Positions 1 to 9,400 of a stretch of DNA of 42,736 nt are shown here, one piece after another. Every line of letters starts with the position of its first letter. Within the stretch, counting starts at the first letter, position 1. The stretch comes from Micromonospora arida. GTDB lineage: Bacteria > Actinomycetota > Actinomycetes > Mycobacteriales > Micromonosporaceae. A program made the translations under genes and the position numbers. The stretch lies in the NCBI RefSeq assembly GCF_003857035.1, contig NZ_QGSY01000215.1, positions 1-42,736 of the forward strand. Direction: 5' to 3'. The notes below the pieces were generated by a model. That model was not told the DNA's origin. It searched no databases and saw only the letters and a program-made list of their open reading frames with translations.

Positions 1-319
1 GCCCGAGCCCCGGCATCGATGTCGAGCCGCTCACCGAACGTTCGACGAGAATCATGTCGGGGCGGGCTTCCTGAGCAAGGCCCGCGACCGCCGCTGACTG
101 GACCGGCAGCCACGCTGAGATGTGGAGTGCCACCGCAGCTGTCGATTACGGTTTTTGGAGAGAAATCAGAGAATTGAGATCGAGCCGACATCACGGCGAC
201 TCCACAAGGCTGACCAGGCAATCGCTGAGCGCTATTTAAGGGAGAATTAATCGTTTCAACTGGAAGCAGGCAGGGGGGCCACTCATATTCTTCCCTCTCG
301 GAAGAAAGGTGCGCCCCCG
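1..319. other. No gene called; upstream region of the DUF1996 gene
   Basis: I cannot support a gene here. The first 100 bases have short open frames that stop within the region (for example a TGA near base 95) and could be the 3' tail of a gene lying mostly outside the window. From about base 140 the DNA becomes more AT-rich, which fits a promoter region. A small hairpin (TTCTTCC 288-294, GGAAGAA 300-306) lies directly against the ribosome binding site of the gene starting at 320 and could tune its translation. Confidence 0.5.
210..238 (+). promoter_or_regulatory. Candidate sigma70-type promoter of the DUF1996 gene
   Basis: A -35-like CTGACC (210-215) and a -10-like TATTTA (233-238) are separated by 17 bases, in an AT-rich patch unusual for this genome. 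The predicted transcript would start near 245, giving a leader of about 75 bases. This is pattern matching only; no second promoter copy supports it. Confidence 0.35.
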
Positions 320-1456
320 TTGATAAATTTCCGTTCCACCCCTCGACACCGTCGTTCCGTCACCGCCCTGCTGCTGGTGAGCCTGGCGCTCGCCGGCGGA
401 TGCAAGGAGGCGCCGGGAAGCCCCGGCGCGTCCGGCCCGTCCAGCGACACCGGCATCGGCTCGCCCGGCCCGGGCGCGCCGACGGCGACCGCCCCGGGCG
501 ACCCGTCGGCCACGCCGAGCGCCCCGGGCACCTCGGCCACCCCGTCCGCGCCGGGCAAGCCCGGAACGCCGGCGACCAGCGCCGCCCCGCCCACCGCATC
601 CGGCGGTTGGATCACCATCGACGCCGCCGCGCAGGCCGCCGCGACGAAGGCGTTCTTCGCGCGCAAGCCCAAGCCGGTGACCGGCAACCCCGTCAAGGTG
701 CCCGAATTCAACGTCGGCTGTACGACCAGCCACCACAACAGCGACGACCCGATCGTGCTGCCGAAGCTGGTGGGCGGCTCGCACAACCACACGTTCTGGG
801 GCAACAGGTCGACCGACGCCAACTCGACCGCCGAATCGCTGCGGGCGTCCAAGGCGACCACCTGCAACTCGCCGGACGACCAGTCCGCCTACTGGGTGCC
901 GACGATGTACCAGAACGGCAAGGTCGTGGACCCGAAGGAGGTGACCGTCTACTACGGTTCCCGTCTGAAGGACCCGAGCAGGACCCAGCCCTTCCCGTTC
1001 GGCCTGCGAATGATCACCGGTAACGCCAAGAACCAGGTTGACACCCCGGACAAGCAGGGCAACCACTTCTGGTGCGCCGGCATCGGCGGCGAGATCGGCC
1101 GCAGCGCCGACAAGACGTTCCCGGTCTGCGCCAGGACGGCGAACATCGTCCGGCAGATCACCTTCCCGGACTGCTGGGACGGCAAGCACCTGGACAGCCC
1201 CGACCACAAGGCGCACATGGCCAACGGGGACCACACCGGGGCGTGCCCCAAGAGCCACCCGGTGCCCGTCCCCTCGGTGTCCTTCGTGATCTCGTACCCG
1301 CTGAGCGCGAACACCGACGGCATCACCCTCGCGTCCGGCACGTCGTTCTCCATGCACGCGGACTTCTTCAACGCGTGGAAGGACGAGGCACTCGCCGCAC
1401 GGGTGCGCAACTGCCTCGACCAGGGCGTGAAGTGCAACTCGGCCGGTAACTTCTGA
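320..1456 (+). CDS. Secreted DUF1996 domain protein
   Basis: This 378-residue exported protein of unknown biochemical role starts at a TTG preceded by GAAAGG. The N-terminus has a basic stretch, a hydrophobic core and LALAGGC, a plausible lipobox with Cys28, so it may be a lipoprotein. Residues about 30-95 are a Pro/Ala/Thr/Ser-rich linker typical of secreted actinobacterial proteins. The C-terminal part, about 105-375, matches DUF1996: a conserved His pair with Asn-Ser-Asp-Asp-Pro, the motif GSHNHTFWGN, and several paired cysteines. DUF1996 is found in secreted proteins of actinomycetes and fungi, often beside carbohydrate-active domains, but no reaction has been established to my knowledge. 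It stands alone, followed by a terminator hairpin. The family call is firm; lipidation and start codon are less sure. Confidence 0.88.
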   Translation: MINFRSTPRHRRSVTALLLVSLALAGGCKEAPGSPGASGPSSDTGIGSPGPGAPTATAPGDPSATPSAPGTSATPSAPGKPGTPATSAAPPTASGGWITIDAAAQAAATKAFFARKPKPVTGNPVKVPEFNVGCTTSHHNSDDPIVLPKLVGGSHNHTFWGNRSTDANSTAESLRASKATTCNSPDDQSAYWVPTMYQNGKVVDPKEVTVYYGSRLKDPSRTQPFPFGLRMITGNAKNQVDTPDKQGNHFWCAGIGGEIGRSADKTFPVCARTANIVRQITFPDCWDGKHLDSPDHKAHMANGDHTGACPKSHPVPVPSVSFVISYPLSANTDGITLASGTSFSMHADFFNAWKDEALAARVRNCLDQGVKCNSAGNF

Positions 1457-1502
1457 GCTGACCCGGCCTGAATGCCGTCGTCGATCGGCGACAGAGGGCG
1501 GC

Positions 1503-1556
1503 GGGGTCTCCGGTGGACGGTTCAGCTACCAGGCCGAACCGGACGCCGGAGACCCC
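1503..1556. terminator. Hairpin between convergent genes, probably bidirectional terminator
   Basis: GGGGTCTCCGG (1503-1513) pairs perfectly with CCGGAGACCCC (1546-1556), and GGTTC/GAACC inside can extend the structure. It lies 47 bases after the DUF1996 stop and downstream of the minus-strand XRE operon, so it may serve both. No U-tract is present, as is common in actinomycetes. Confidence 0.6.
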
Positions 1557-1668
1557 ACGTAACCGCCTACTTGCTACTTGCGCAGCAGGCCGACCTTCCG
1601 ACGCCGGCACCGCCACGCATGCACGGGCCGGGCGGCGGCGACACGAGCCCCGCCAGGACGTCGGTCGA

Positions 1669-1947
1669 CTAGGGTTCGGCTCGGGCCGGCTGGACCGGTT
1701 GCGGCACTGCTGGATTCGACTGCGCGGCATCCCTGGTCCATCCGAGGAACCGGCGGTGCAGCACGCCGGCCGGCGTCCACTGCATGTCCTCAGTCGCCTG
1801 CACCAGGTAGGACCCGAGGTAGAGCGCCAGCGACACTGGCGCATCCGCGTACTCCGCGCGCAACTCGCGCTTGCGGGTCGTGCAGGGCCAGGGCAGGCCG
1901 CAGCCACCGCAGCTCCAGATCGGCATGACCGGGCCGTGGACGGTCAC
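1669..1947 (-). CDS. Small CxxC protein of an XRE-linked operon (third small gene)
   Basis: This protein of about 92 residues starts at a GTG whose last two bases belong to the stop of the preceding gene (GTGA overlap), which is why I reject the longer open frame beginning at 2037. It contains CGGCGLPWPC, a zinc-ribbon-like cysteine cluster, followed by an Arg/Glu-rich helix and a conserved-looking stretch with APVSLALYLGSYL. Similar short proteins sit next to XRE regulators in many Micromonosporaceae and Streptomyces genomes and are sometimes annotated, without good reason, as flavin reductase. Function unknown. It is the last gene of the operon. Confidence 0.7.
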   Translation of the reverse strand: MTVHGPVMPIWSCGGCGLPWPCTTRKRELRAEYADAPVSLALYLGSYLVQATEDMQWTPAGVLHRRFLGWTRDAAQSNPAVPQPVQPARAEP

Positions 1948-2114
1948 CGCGCACCCGCCAGAAGTCCGGCGGTGCTCGTCAGCGTCTGCCGACCGGTCGC
2001 CCATTCGCCCTGCCAGCAGGGGTACGGCGTGAGCCACGTCCGGCAGCAGCTACACCTGCCGTCCAGCCCTCGGACGCGAACCGCGACGATCGCCTTCTGC
2101 TGCCGGCTACTCAC
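1944..2114 (-). CDS. Very small Cys-rich protein of an XRE-linked operon (second small gene)
   Basis: This is a predicted 56-residue protein. Its GTG start overlaps the stop of the upstream small gene (GTGA, 2114-2111), and its own stop overlaps the GTG of the downstream gene (GTGA, 1947-1944). Two exact stop-start overlaps in a row are strong evidence that this short frame is translated. The sequence has GRCSCCRTWLTPYPCWQG, a C-x-C-C...C cluster that could bind zinc, then a short helix. No function is known. The same frame is open further upstream to 2225, but that part overlaps the first small gene and lacks a ribosome binding site. Confidence 0.6.
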   Translation of the reverse strand: MSSRQQKAIVAVRVRGLDGRCSCCRTWLTPYPCWQGEWATGRQTLTSTAGLLAGAR

Positions 2115-2296
2115 TGCTCGCCTTCCTGCGGCCAATGGCCACGACTGATCGGAATCCGGTGCCGGGCACGGCACGGCAGGTCGATGCCGCAGCGGCAGAT
2201 ATATCGCCAGAGCCGCCATGACCACACCGGCCGGTGCCGGCGGGCGAGCGTCAGCGCGGTGGCCGAGAGGTATTCGTCATACGAGACGCGCCGCAC
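2111..2296 (-). CDS. Small Cys-containing protein of an XRE-linked operon (first small gene)
   Basis: The frame is open from 2341, but GTG at 2296 is preceded by GAGGGAGAGTCC, a good ribosome binding site, whereas the upstream GTG has none. The 61-residue product carries a Trp/Arg-rich stretch, then CRCGIDLPCRARHRIP and RGHWP near the C-terminus, a pattern I recognise from small proteins encoded beside XRE regulators in Micromonosporaceae. The three cysteines and following His suggest a metal-binding knuckle; this is inference. It is separated from the XRE gene by about 150 bases and translationally coupled to the next small gene. Confidence 0.65.
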   Translation of the reverse strand: MRRVSYDEYLSATALTLARRHRPVWSWRLWRYICRCGIDLPCRARHRIPISRGHWPQEGEQ

Positions 2297-2449
2297 GGAC
2301 TCTCCCTCGTTCGAGCACGAGGACGACTTCCCGCCCTCCACGCTGAGGGGACGCGGCGACCAGGCGATATCCGCACCGCCCGCCGCATCCCGTGAGCAAG
2401 AAGCTACGGTGAGTCGCGGGGCGGAATGGGTACGGTTTCTACCCCTGGA

Positions 2450-3661
2450 TCACGAGAGCAGCCCGACCTTGACCGCGAGGTCACGGGCGTCGTCACGAGT
2501 GGAACGTGGGCCGTCGAGCAGGTCCAAGGTGATCTGGCGGGCGTACCCGTTGAAGCGAATCGTCTCCGGGGCCGACCCATACGCCTGCCGGAGGGTCATC
2601 ACGGCCGCTTCCTTGTCGTCCTTGCCGTAGTGCGCCCGCGCGACCTCGATGAGATGGCGTGCCCGGCGCGGCCTCGACGGGATCGCCGCGGAATCATGGC
2701 GGCGTGCCTGTCGCACTGCCTCACCGGACTTCTGCAACTCCACCGCCACGGTCACCGCGTGAGCGCCCATGATGACCTGCGAGAACGACGTCTGCGGCTG
2801 ATAGAAACCCGTTGGCAGGCGCTGCGCCACCTGATCCGCGCGATCCCAGTACCGCCAGGCCCTACCTTCCTCACCAGCACGGGCGGCGGTGTACGCAGCC
2901 TCGAAATTCAGTGCACCCCAGAGCGCCAACAGGTTCATGTTCCCGTCGGCCGCACGCGACTCAAGCGCCGACAAGAGATCCACTGTCACCGACATCGCGC
3001 TGTCCCAGTCACCGGCATCCCGATGCACCTGGCACAGGAACCACCCCGCGCACGCCACCGCCTCCGGGTCGCCGGACTCCTGCGCCGCCACCATCGCCCG
3101 GTCCGCGACCCGCCACAACAACTCGGCAGCGGGCTGATAGGCGAGGAACATCTGCGTCAGCCCGAACGTCTCCGCCAACAGGGCCTGAGCCTGCCGACGC
3201 TCTGCACCCTCGTAGGCCAAAGCGGCACGCTGCACGTCGCGTAGCACCCCCGGCAACAACCCGCCCAGCACGGTGCGGTGGTCCGACGCCTGATGACGCG
3301 CACGCCATGCCATCGCAAGCCGGTCCCTCAGGCTCGTCAACGGCTCCGGGGAAACATCGTCGGAAAGTGCGAAGCGGTTGACCGCGTCCCGGACGGACGG
3401 CAGCGCCGGATGCTCGGGCCCGTTGACCACAGCCGACCGGGCCCCCAACTCGCCGGCAAGGGCGGACACCTCGACCTTGAGGGCACGCGCGATCCGGTCC
3501 AGCATGTGAATACGCGGCGGCAGGATCCGATCGGTCTCCACCGCCTTGACCCACTCCGCGCTGCGCCCCACCAACCCCCCGAGCACCGCACGGGTCTTCC
3601 CGGACCGTTCCCGGTAGACCTTCAACCGCTGCCCGAAAGTCAACTCCGGCAAGGAATCCAT
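2450..3661 (-). CDS. XRE-family helix-turn-helix regulator with TPR-like C-terminal domain
   Basis: The 403-residue protein starts at ATG 3661 behind GAGGAGG. Residues about 8-60 form a Cro/C1-type helix-turn-helix (LTFGQRLKVYRERSGKTRA, then the recognition region with GRSAEWVKAVETDR). The rest is an all-helical, Ala- and Leu-rich region of about 330 residues resembling TPR-like sensor domains of actinobacterial XRE regulators such as the BldD-unrelated, RRNPP-like group. Such proteins usually control neighbouring genes, here probably the three small Cys-rich genes downstream. The ligand is unknown. Confident on the DNA-binding family, not on the signal. Confidence 0.85.
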   Translation of the reverse strand: MDSLPELTFGQRLKVYRERSGKTRAVLGGLVGRSAEWVKAVETDRILPPRIHMLDRIARALKVEVSALAGELGARSAVVNGPEHPALPSVRDAVNRFALSDDVSPEPLTSLRDRLAMAWRARHQASDHRTVLGGLLPGVLRDVQRAALAYEGAERRQAQALLAETFGLTQMFLAYQPAAELLWRVADRAMVAAQESGDPEAVACAGWFLCQVHRDAGDWDSAMSVTVDLLSALESRAADGNMNLLALWGALNFEAAYTAARAGEEGRAWRYWDRADQVAQRLPTGFYQPQTSFSQVIMGAHAVTVAVELQKSGEAVRQARRHDSAAIPSRPRRARHLIEVARAHYGKDDKEAAVMTLRQAYGSAPETIRFNGYARQITLDLLDGPRSTRDDARDLAVKVGLLS

Positions 3662-3850
3662 CCCGGACCTCCTCGTAGCGCGGAACGCGTCGCCGGCGCC
3701 CAGGCCGCCGTGCCACCAACGCTACCGGCCGGCCCGCCGACTCAGAACCCCTCACACGCCGTGCACCGCCTCCTGGAATGCCTGGTCCAAGCGGCCAGCG
3801 CCCACCGCCTCGCCGACGCCGCCGCCGCGACGGGTCGGACCCAGTACGAC

Positions 3851-3883
3851 GGCGGCCGATCACCTGGCGGGTGACCGGCCGCC
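3851..3883 (-). terminator. Terminator of the laccase operon
   Basis: A 14-base stem (3851-3864 with 3870-3883, one G-U pair in RNA) with a 5-base loop lies 15 bases past the stop of the last operon gene. GC-rich and without a long U-tract. Confidence 0.7.
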
Positions 3884-3897
3884 GTTGCGTCGATCAG

Positions 3898-4875
3898 TTA
3901 GAGCTTCGCCGCGCCCGCCGCAGCGGCCTCCTGCACCGCCGAGGTACGGCGGACCTCGGCCCGCTGGTCGCCGGCGTCCTCCCGGTCCGGAGCGGCCACC
4001 CGCGCCGCCCGGTTGGTGCTCGACGCCGCCTGGTCACCGGTCACGCCACCGCGGATCCGGTTGTTGGCGGCCACCTGGGCGGCCGGGTCGTTGGACGTCA
4101 CCGCCAACTGACCGTTGATGATGTTGTCGTCGACGGTGACCCCACCGGTGGTGCTGGTGATGCTCACGTCCCCACCCCAGTAGCCGCCGGAGGCGCAGCT
4201 GTCGAGGGTGCCGTTCGGGCCGAGTTGCACACCGCCCAGGTTGCCCGCGAAGGTGGCCCGGCCCTGGACCGCACTGCCACACACCACGCTGCCGGTGGCG
4301 CTGTTGAGCACCGACAGCGTGCCGTCGACGAACGAGTCGTGCAGGTCGGTGTAGTAGGTGCCGGTGCTGCTGAGGTTGCGCTGCACCTGGGTTCCCCGGT
4401 CGAGCCGAACCTCGCCGGCACCGACGTTGACGTGCCCGGCGACCGTCGACGCCTCGGCGAACAGGAAGCTGTCGATGGTCGTGGAGCCCTTCGGCCGTAC
4501 GGTGACGGTGCCGGTGCGGGCGTCCTTCAGGAAGATGCCGTACCCCCCGGCTGCGAGTACCACCTGGCCGTCGACTGTCGTCTCGGTCGCGTCGAGGTAC
4601 CCGTCGGCGGCGACGCGTACCTCACCGCTGACCCGGCCACCGGTCACCACCAGGTTGCCGCCGGCCGCGACGGTGACGTTGCCGGTGATCGTGGTGCCGG
4701 TCAGCGCGCAGGACTCGCCGGCGGGCACGAGCAGGTCGTTGGGCACGGTCACCGCGCCGCCGGTGCCGATGCAGTGGGTGACCAGGTCGGCGTGTGCGGT
4801 GGGCGCCACTGCCAGCACCGAGGCCGCGATGACGGCGCTCACGGTGGCGAGCTTGGCGACGGTACGTCCGGGCAT
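3898..4875 (-). CDS. Secreted beta-helix-like repeat protein
   Basis: I chose the ATG at 4875 because GGGAG stands just upstream and it gives a clean signal peptide (MPGRTVAKLATVSAVIAAS, cleavage near APTAHA). The mature part of the 325-residue protein is built of short Gly/Val/Thr-rich strands with recurrent patterns such as TITGNVTV, RVSGEVRV, TVDGQVVL and TVAGHVNV, as in right-handed beta-helix or polymer-forming proteins. Four cysteines could form disulfides. The last 45 residues are charged and Ala-rich. It has no catalytic motif I recognise and may be a scaffold or wall-associated structural protein. It is the last gene of a four-gene operon, 32 bases after the cupredoxin gene, so it is probably co-expressed with the exported oxidases. 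Confidence 0.75.
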   Translation of the reverse strand: MPGRTVAKLATVSAVIAASVLAVAPTAHADLVTHCIGTGGAVTVPNDLLVPAGESCALTGTTITGNVTVAAGGNLVVTGGRVSGEVRVAADGYLDATETTVDGQVVLAAGGYGIFLKDARTGTVTVRPKGSTTIDSFLFAEASTVAGHVNVGAGEVRLDRGTQVQRNLSSTGTYYTDLHDSFVDGTLSVLNSATGSVVCGSAVQGRATFAGNLGGVQLGPNGTLDSCASGGYWGGDVSITSTTGGVTVDDNIINGQLAVTSNDPAAQVAANNRIRGGVTGDQAASSTNRAARVAAPDREDAGDQRAEVRRTSAVQEAAAAGAAKL

Positions 4876-4907
4876 CGTGGTACTCCCTGTCGGTGAGGTT
4901 CGAGGAC

Positions 4908-6437
4908 TCATGCGCCGACGTCCGATCGGGCCGCGGCCCGGACGATGGCGCCCTGCTGCCGCCGGTCGAGCGTGCCGCCGGTCACGAGCGCGGCGGTGAC
5001 CGCTTCCACGTGTCGGACGAATTCGGCGTGGCCGGGGTAGTCGGCGTGTTCGTCGATCAGATCGTTGATGGTGCAGCCGTCGCCGGTGTCGACGTTGGCC
5101 ACACCGGTGTCGCCCCCGTCGATGACCACGGTTGCCCGGGTGTCCGAGTCGGGGCAGCGGTCGGTGTCGTCGACCACCACGGTGAACGACGTCGACTGCT
5201 CGGTGGAGGAGTTCCCCGCCGTGTCGGTCGCCCGGTACCGCACTGTGTGCGCGCCGGGTGCGCGGACGGCGACCGGAGCGGCGTACGCCGTCCAGGCTCC
5301 GGTGTCGAGCGCGTACTCGATCGTCGCCACGCCCGACTCGGCGTCGGTGGCCGTGACGGTGACGGTCGCCCCGCCGACGTACCCGCCGTCGTCGTTCCGG
5401 TCACCGGCCACCGTGGCGGCGACAGTGGGCGGGGTGGTGTCCTCGGCCTGCGGCTCGACGACGGTGAAGTGGGACATCTGCTCCGCTGAGGTGTTGCCGG
5501 CGACGTCGGTGGCCCGGTAGTGCAGCATGTGCATCCCGACCGTGTTCACCACGATCGGGTTCGTGTACGCGGTGAAGGCCGCCCCGTCCAGGGCGTACTC
5601 GATGGTGGCGACACCGGATCCGCTGTCGGTGGCGGTCAACGTGGCGGTGGCCGTACCGACGTAGTTGCCGTCGCCGTCGCGGTCGCCGGCCAGTGCGGCC
5701 GTGACCACCGGCGCTGTGGTGTCCTCCTCTCCCGGCTCGACGATCCGGAACGCCACCGAGCCGACGGCGCTGGTGTTGCCGGCCTGGTCGGTGGCACGGA
5801 ACTGCACCGCGTGGTCGCCGATCGCGGTCACCCGCACCGGCTCGGTGTACGGCAGGAAGCTGGTGTCGTCGACCTGGTACTCGACGGTCTGTACCCCCGA
5901 GTCGGCGTCGGTGGCCGTCACGGTCACAGTGGCCGCGCCGAGGTAGTTGCCGTCCTGGTCCTGGTCGCCGGAGACCGCGGCGGTCACGGTCGGTGCGGTG
6001 GTGTCGTCACCGCCGCCGCCCTCGGTGACCACCAGCTCGCCGACCATCGAGCTGTGGCCGGGGATCGAGCAGAAGTACCGGTACCGGCCCGGGGTCAGCG
6101 TCACGGTCGCCTGGTGGCGGCCGTCGTTGGCGTCGAACGGGCTGGCCAGGATGTTGACTGTGACGTCGTGGTTGTAGCCCTCGGTGCTGGTGTCGAAGGT
6201 CAGGGTATGCGGCATCCCGGTGGTGTTTCCGGTGGCCGCGCTGTTCTCCCAGATGATCGTGGTCGCTCCGGCCACCGCCGTGGTGGGCGCTGACTTGTAC
6301 CGGGTGATGCTGTCGTCGGCGGTCCAGGTCAACACCTGGTCGGCGGCGACACGCGGGGCGGCGGAGGCGGGGGCCACTGCCAACGGGATCACCGTGAGCA
6401 GGAGCGCCGCCAGCGCAGCCGTCAGTCGTCGGGTCAT
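4908..6437 (-). CDS. Secreted cupredoxin with three Ig-like repeats
   Basis: The 509-residue protein starts at ATG 6437 (AGGAG five bases upstream) and has a signal peptide ending near residue 28. Residues 30-137 are a cupredoxin: His77 (GMPHTLTF), then Cys123, His128 and Met131 in YFCSIPGHSSMVG, a complete type 1 copper set. Three repeats of about 93 residues follow (about 145-237, 238-331, 332-423), each with a GDxDxDGxYxG opening, an SGVxTIEYxLD centre and an RATDxAGN end, resembling OmpL47/chitobiase-type Ig-like domains. Residues 426-509 match a domain also found in the adjacent 1312-residue protein. The likely role is electron transfer or copper delivery at the cell surface, the partner being the neighbouring dehydrogenase or laccase. 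The partner assignment is inference from operon position. Confidence 0.85.
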   Translation of the reverse strand: MTRRLTAALAALLLTVIPLAVAPASAAPRVAADQVLTWTADDSITRYKSAPTTAVAGATTIIWENSAATGNTTGMPHTLTFDTSTEGYNHDVTVNILASPFDANDGRHQATVTLTPGRYRYFCSIPGHSSMVGELVVTEGGGGDDTTAPTVTAAVSGDQDQDGNYLGAATVTVTATDADSGVQTVEYQVDDTSFLPYTEPVRVTAIGDHAVQFRATDQAGNTSAVGSVAFRIVEPGEEDTTAPVVTAALAGDRDGDGNYVGTATATLTATDSGSGVATIEYALDGAAFTAYTNPIVVNTVGMHMLHYRATDVAGNTSAEQMSHFTVVEPQAEDTTPPTVAATVAGDRNDDGGYVGGATVTVTATDAESGVATIEYALDTGAWTAYAAPVAVRAPGAHTVRYRATDTAGNSSTEQSTSFTVVVDDTDRCPDSDTRATVVIDGGDTGVANVDTGDGCTINDLIDEHADYPGHAEFVRHVEAVTAALVTGGTLDRRQQGAIVRAAARSDVGA

Positions 6438-6445
6438 CGTCACTC

Positions 6446-9400
6446 CTAGAGTTCCCGCGCACGGATGTTGCGGAACTCGGTCAGGTCGTTGTCACCGTGG
6501 TTCTGCAGGCCGATGAAGCCGCGCAGGAACTGCCGCAGGTCGGTCGGCGGGTCGCCGGCGCGCGACGACTGCTTGCCCGGCGTGTTGTCGAACTCGTTGA
6601 TCACCACGCCGTTGCGGATCATCGTGTAGTGCTGCCCGACGGCGCGGATCTCGTAGTCGTTCCACTCGTTCTTCGGCGTCACGCCGGCCTGGGCCAGCGG
6701 CACCGGGTCGAAGTTGTAGACCGAGCCGGTCTTCTGCGGCTCACCGGTGTCACCGTCGTAGATCTGGATCTCGTGTCCGCAGTAGATCGCCATCCAGGCC
6801 GGCGAGGTCCGCGCCGACCCGACCGTGCCGCAGCTGTCCGGTGGCCGCTGGTCGAGGGGCGTTCGCAGATCCGGGAACCGGATGAAGACTCCGGTGTTGG
6901 CCCGGCCGGTGCCCGGCGCGATATCCCGGAACTGCAACTTCAGCGAGAAGTCGCCCAGCTCCTTGGTGTGCCAGAGCATGCCCAGGCCGCCACTGGAGCG
7001 CAGCGACCCGTCCGGCTGGATGCCGAACTGTCCCGACGGCGCCTGCTGCCAACCGCGCAGCGACTCGGCGGTGCCGTCGAAGAGCGGCTCGTACCCGGTG
7101 TGACCGTCCCGGCCGATTTCCGACGCGGCGGCCAGGCGGGTGAGGGTCCCCGCTTCGCGGGTGCTGAGCAGGTCGTCGTCCTGCAACGCGCGGGCCACCG
7201 CGGTGACGTGCCGGACGAAACCGTTGTGGTCGGCCCAGGTGCTCTCGTCGTCGATCAGGTCGTTGGCCGTGCAACCCTGCCCGACCGTGCGACTGGGCAC
7301 CCCGGTGTCGGTGTCGCCGAGCCACACCGTCGAGCGGTCGTCGGGCACCGCGCAGCCCACCGTCACAGTGGTCTGCACCGTCGCCGTCTGACCGTCGGCG
7401 TACGTGACGGTGAGCTTCGCGGTGTAGGTGCCGACCGTGGCGTACGTGTGTCGGGGGTCCGCCTCGGTCGACGTGGTGCCGTCGCCGAACTCCCAGCGGT
7501 GGCTGACGCCGCCGGAGCGGGAACCGGTGAAGGCGATGGTCAGCGGCTTGTTCTGCACGGCGACCGAGGTCGCCGCCGGCGCCGGGGTGGGCGCCCCGCC
7601 GGTGTAGGTGACCCGGATCAGCTTCTGGTTCGCGTGCAGGCTGAAGAAGCCGCCGCCGTAGTCGAGCAGATAGAGCGCGCCGTCCGGGCCGAACTTCGCG
7701 TCCATCCAGCTCTGCAACCGGTTGTCGCCGTTGCCACCGGGGATGATGGCCCGCAGCGACTCGGCGTACACCGGTGGGGCGGCCTGCGGCACGCCGGCCG
7801 GGTCGACGGTGACCGCGACCCGGTTGGAGGCGTTCGACTGGTCGCCGATGAACCACTTGCCGTCCCAGTGCTCCGGCCACGCCACGCCGCTGGTGGTGTC
7901 GACGAGGCTGCGGTGGTACGTCGGGCCGGACATGATGGCCTGCCCGCCGCCGCGCAGGTACGGCTGCGTGTAGGTGGCGTCGGTCGCCACGTAGGTCGGC
8001 AGGCCGCTGCCGTCGGTCCGCTTCGGGAACACCGGGCCACCGCCGTCGGGCGAATACCAGATCATGTTGTCCCGGGCCGCCGGGATGTCCACCAGTCCGG
8101 TGTTGCGCGGCGATTCGTTCTTCAGGTTGTCGCAGTCGTACCAGCCGGTCAGCACTGTCGCGTCGGTGTTGCTGCGGTCGCGGTACGGCTGCCGGTTGCC
8201 CATGCAGTACGGCCAGCCCTGGTTACCGGCGGAGGTGATGATGGTGGCCGTCTCGTACTTCGCCGGGCCCAGGGTGGGGCTGGGCGACGAGGCGTCCGGG
8301 CCGACCCAGCCGGCGGTCAGCCACTGGTGCACCGGGTCGATCTGGAGGCGGGCGATGTTGCGCACGCCCATCACGTAGATCTCCGGTCGGGTCTTCTCGG
8401 TGCCCGGTGGGAAGAGGTTGCCCTCCGGGATGGTGTACGTGCCGTCCGACTCCGGATGGATCCGGATGATCTTGCCGGCGAGGTCGTTGGTGTTACCCGA
8501 CGTGCGGCGGGCGTCCTGGAACGAGATCCCCTGGTACTCCTGGGTCCAGTTGTTGCCGGCATAGCCCTGCGACCCCTCCGAGGAGTTGTTGTCGCCGGAG
8601 CCGACGTAGAGGTTGCCCTTGGCGTCGAACGCCATGCCGCCGCCGGCGTGGCAGCAGCTGTGGATCTGCACCGGGAACTGCAACAGGTCCTTGCGGGTGG
8701 CCTGGTCGACGGTCTGCGCCTGGCGGTCGTAGGTGAACCGCGAGACGGTCCGCTGACCGACCCGCTTCACCCGGTCGACCGAGTCGTGCGGCATCCAGTA
8801 GACGTAGAGCCAGCCGTTCTCGGCGAACGCGGGGTCGGGCACGATGCCGAGCAGACCCTCCTCGTTCTTGACCAACTCGGAGCCGCTGCCCCGGTTGCCC
8901 ATCACCTCCAGGGTGGTGAGCAGCTTGACCTGCTTGGTGCGCGGGTCCCAGGAGTGGATGGTGCCGCAGCCCAGGCCGACCTTCGGGTTGTTCCAGTCCG
9001 CGATCGGGCCGCTCGGGCAGGCCGCCTTGCCGACGTAGAAGACAGTGCCGTCCGGCGCGATGGTGAGCCCGTGCGGCTCGCCGATCTGGTCCAGCTGCCC
9101 GGTCTGGTTGGCTGCGGTGAGTCGCTCCACCTTGTAGTTCGCGGCGATGGTGGCCTGGCAGTCACCGCGTACCCGACCGGTGGTCCAGTTGAGAGCCCCG
9201 GTGAGGTGCGTGCGGAACGCCTCCTCGCCGTAGCTGCCCTCGGTGTGGCCCATGCCGGTGTAGAACGACCGACCGCCGTCGTAGTCCCGGCACCAGGACA
9301 CCGGGTGGAAGGCGCCGTTGGCTGCCGCCCCCGGGTTGTAGTGCCGCTCCTCGACCTGGGCGAGGGTGTGCACGGTGCCGATCGGGTTCGGGTCCCAGTT

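Noticed and set aside
1..95. Possible 3' end of a gene cut by the left window edge
   Set aside because: Two short frames end here, but neither shows a recognisable protein family, so I do not call it.
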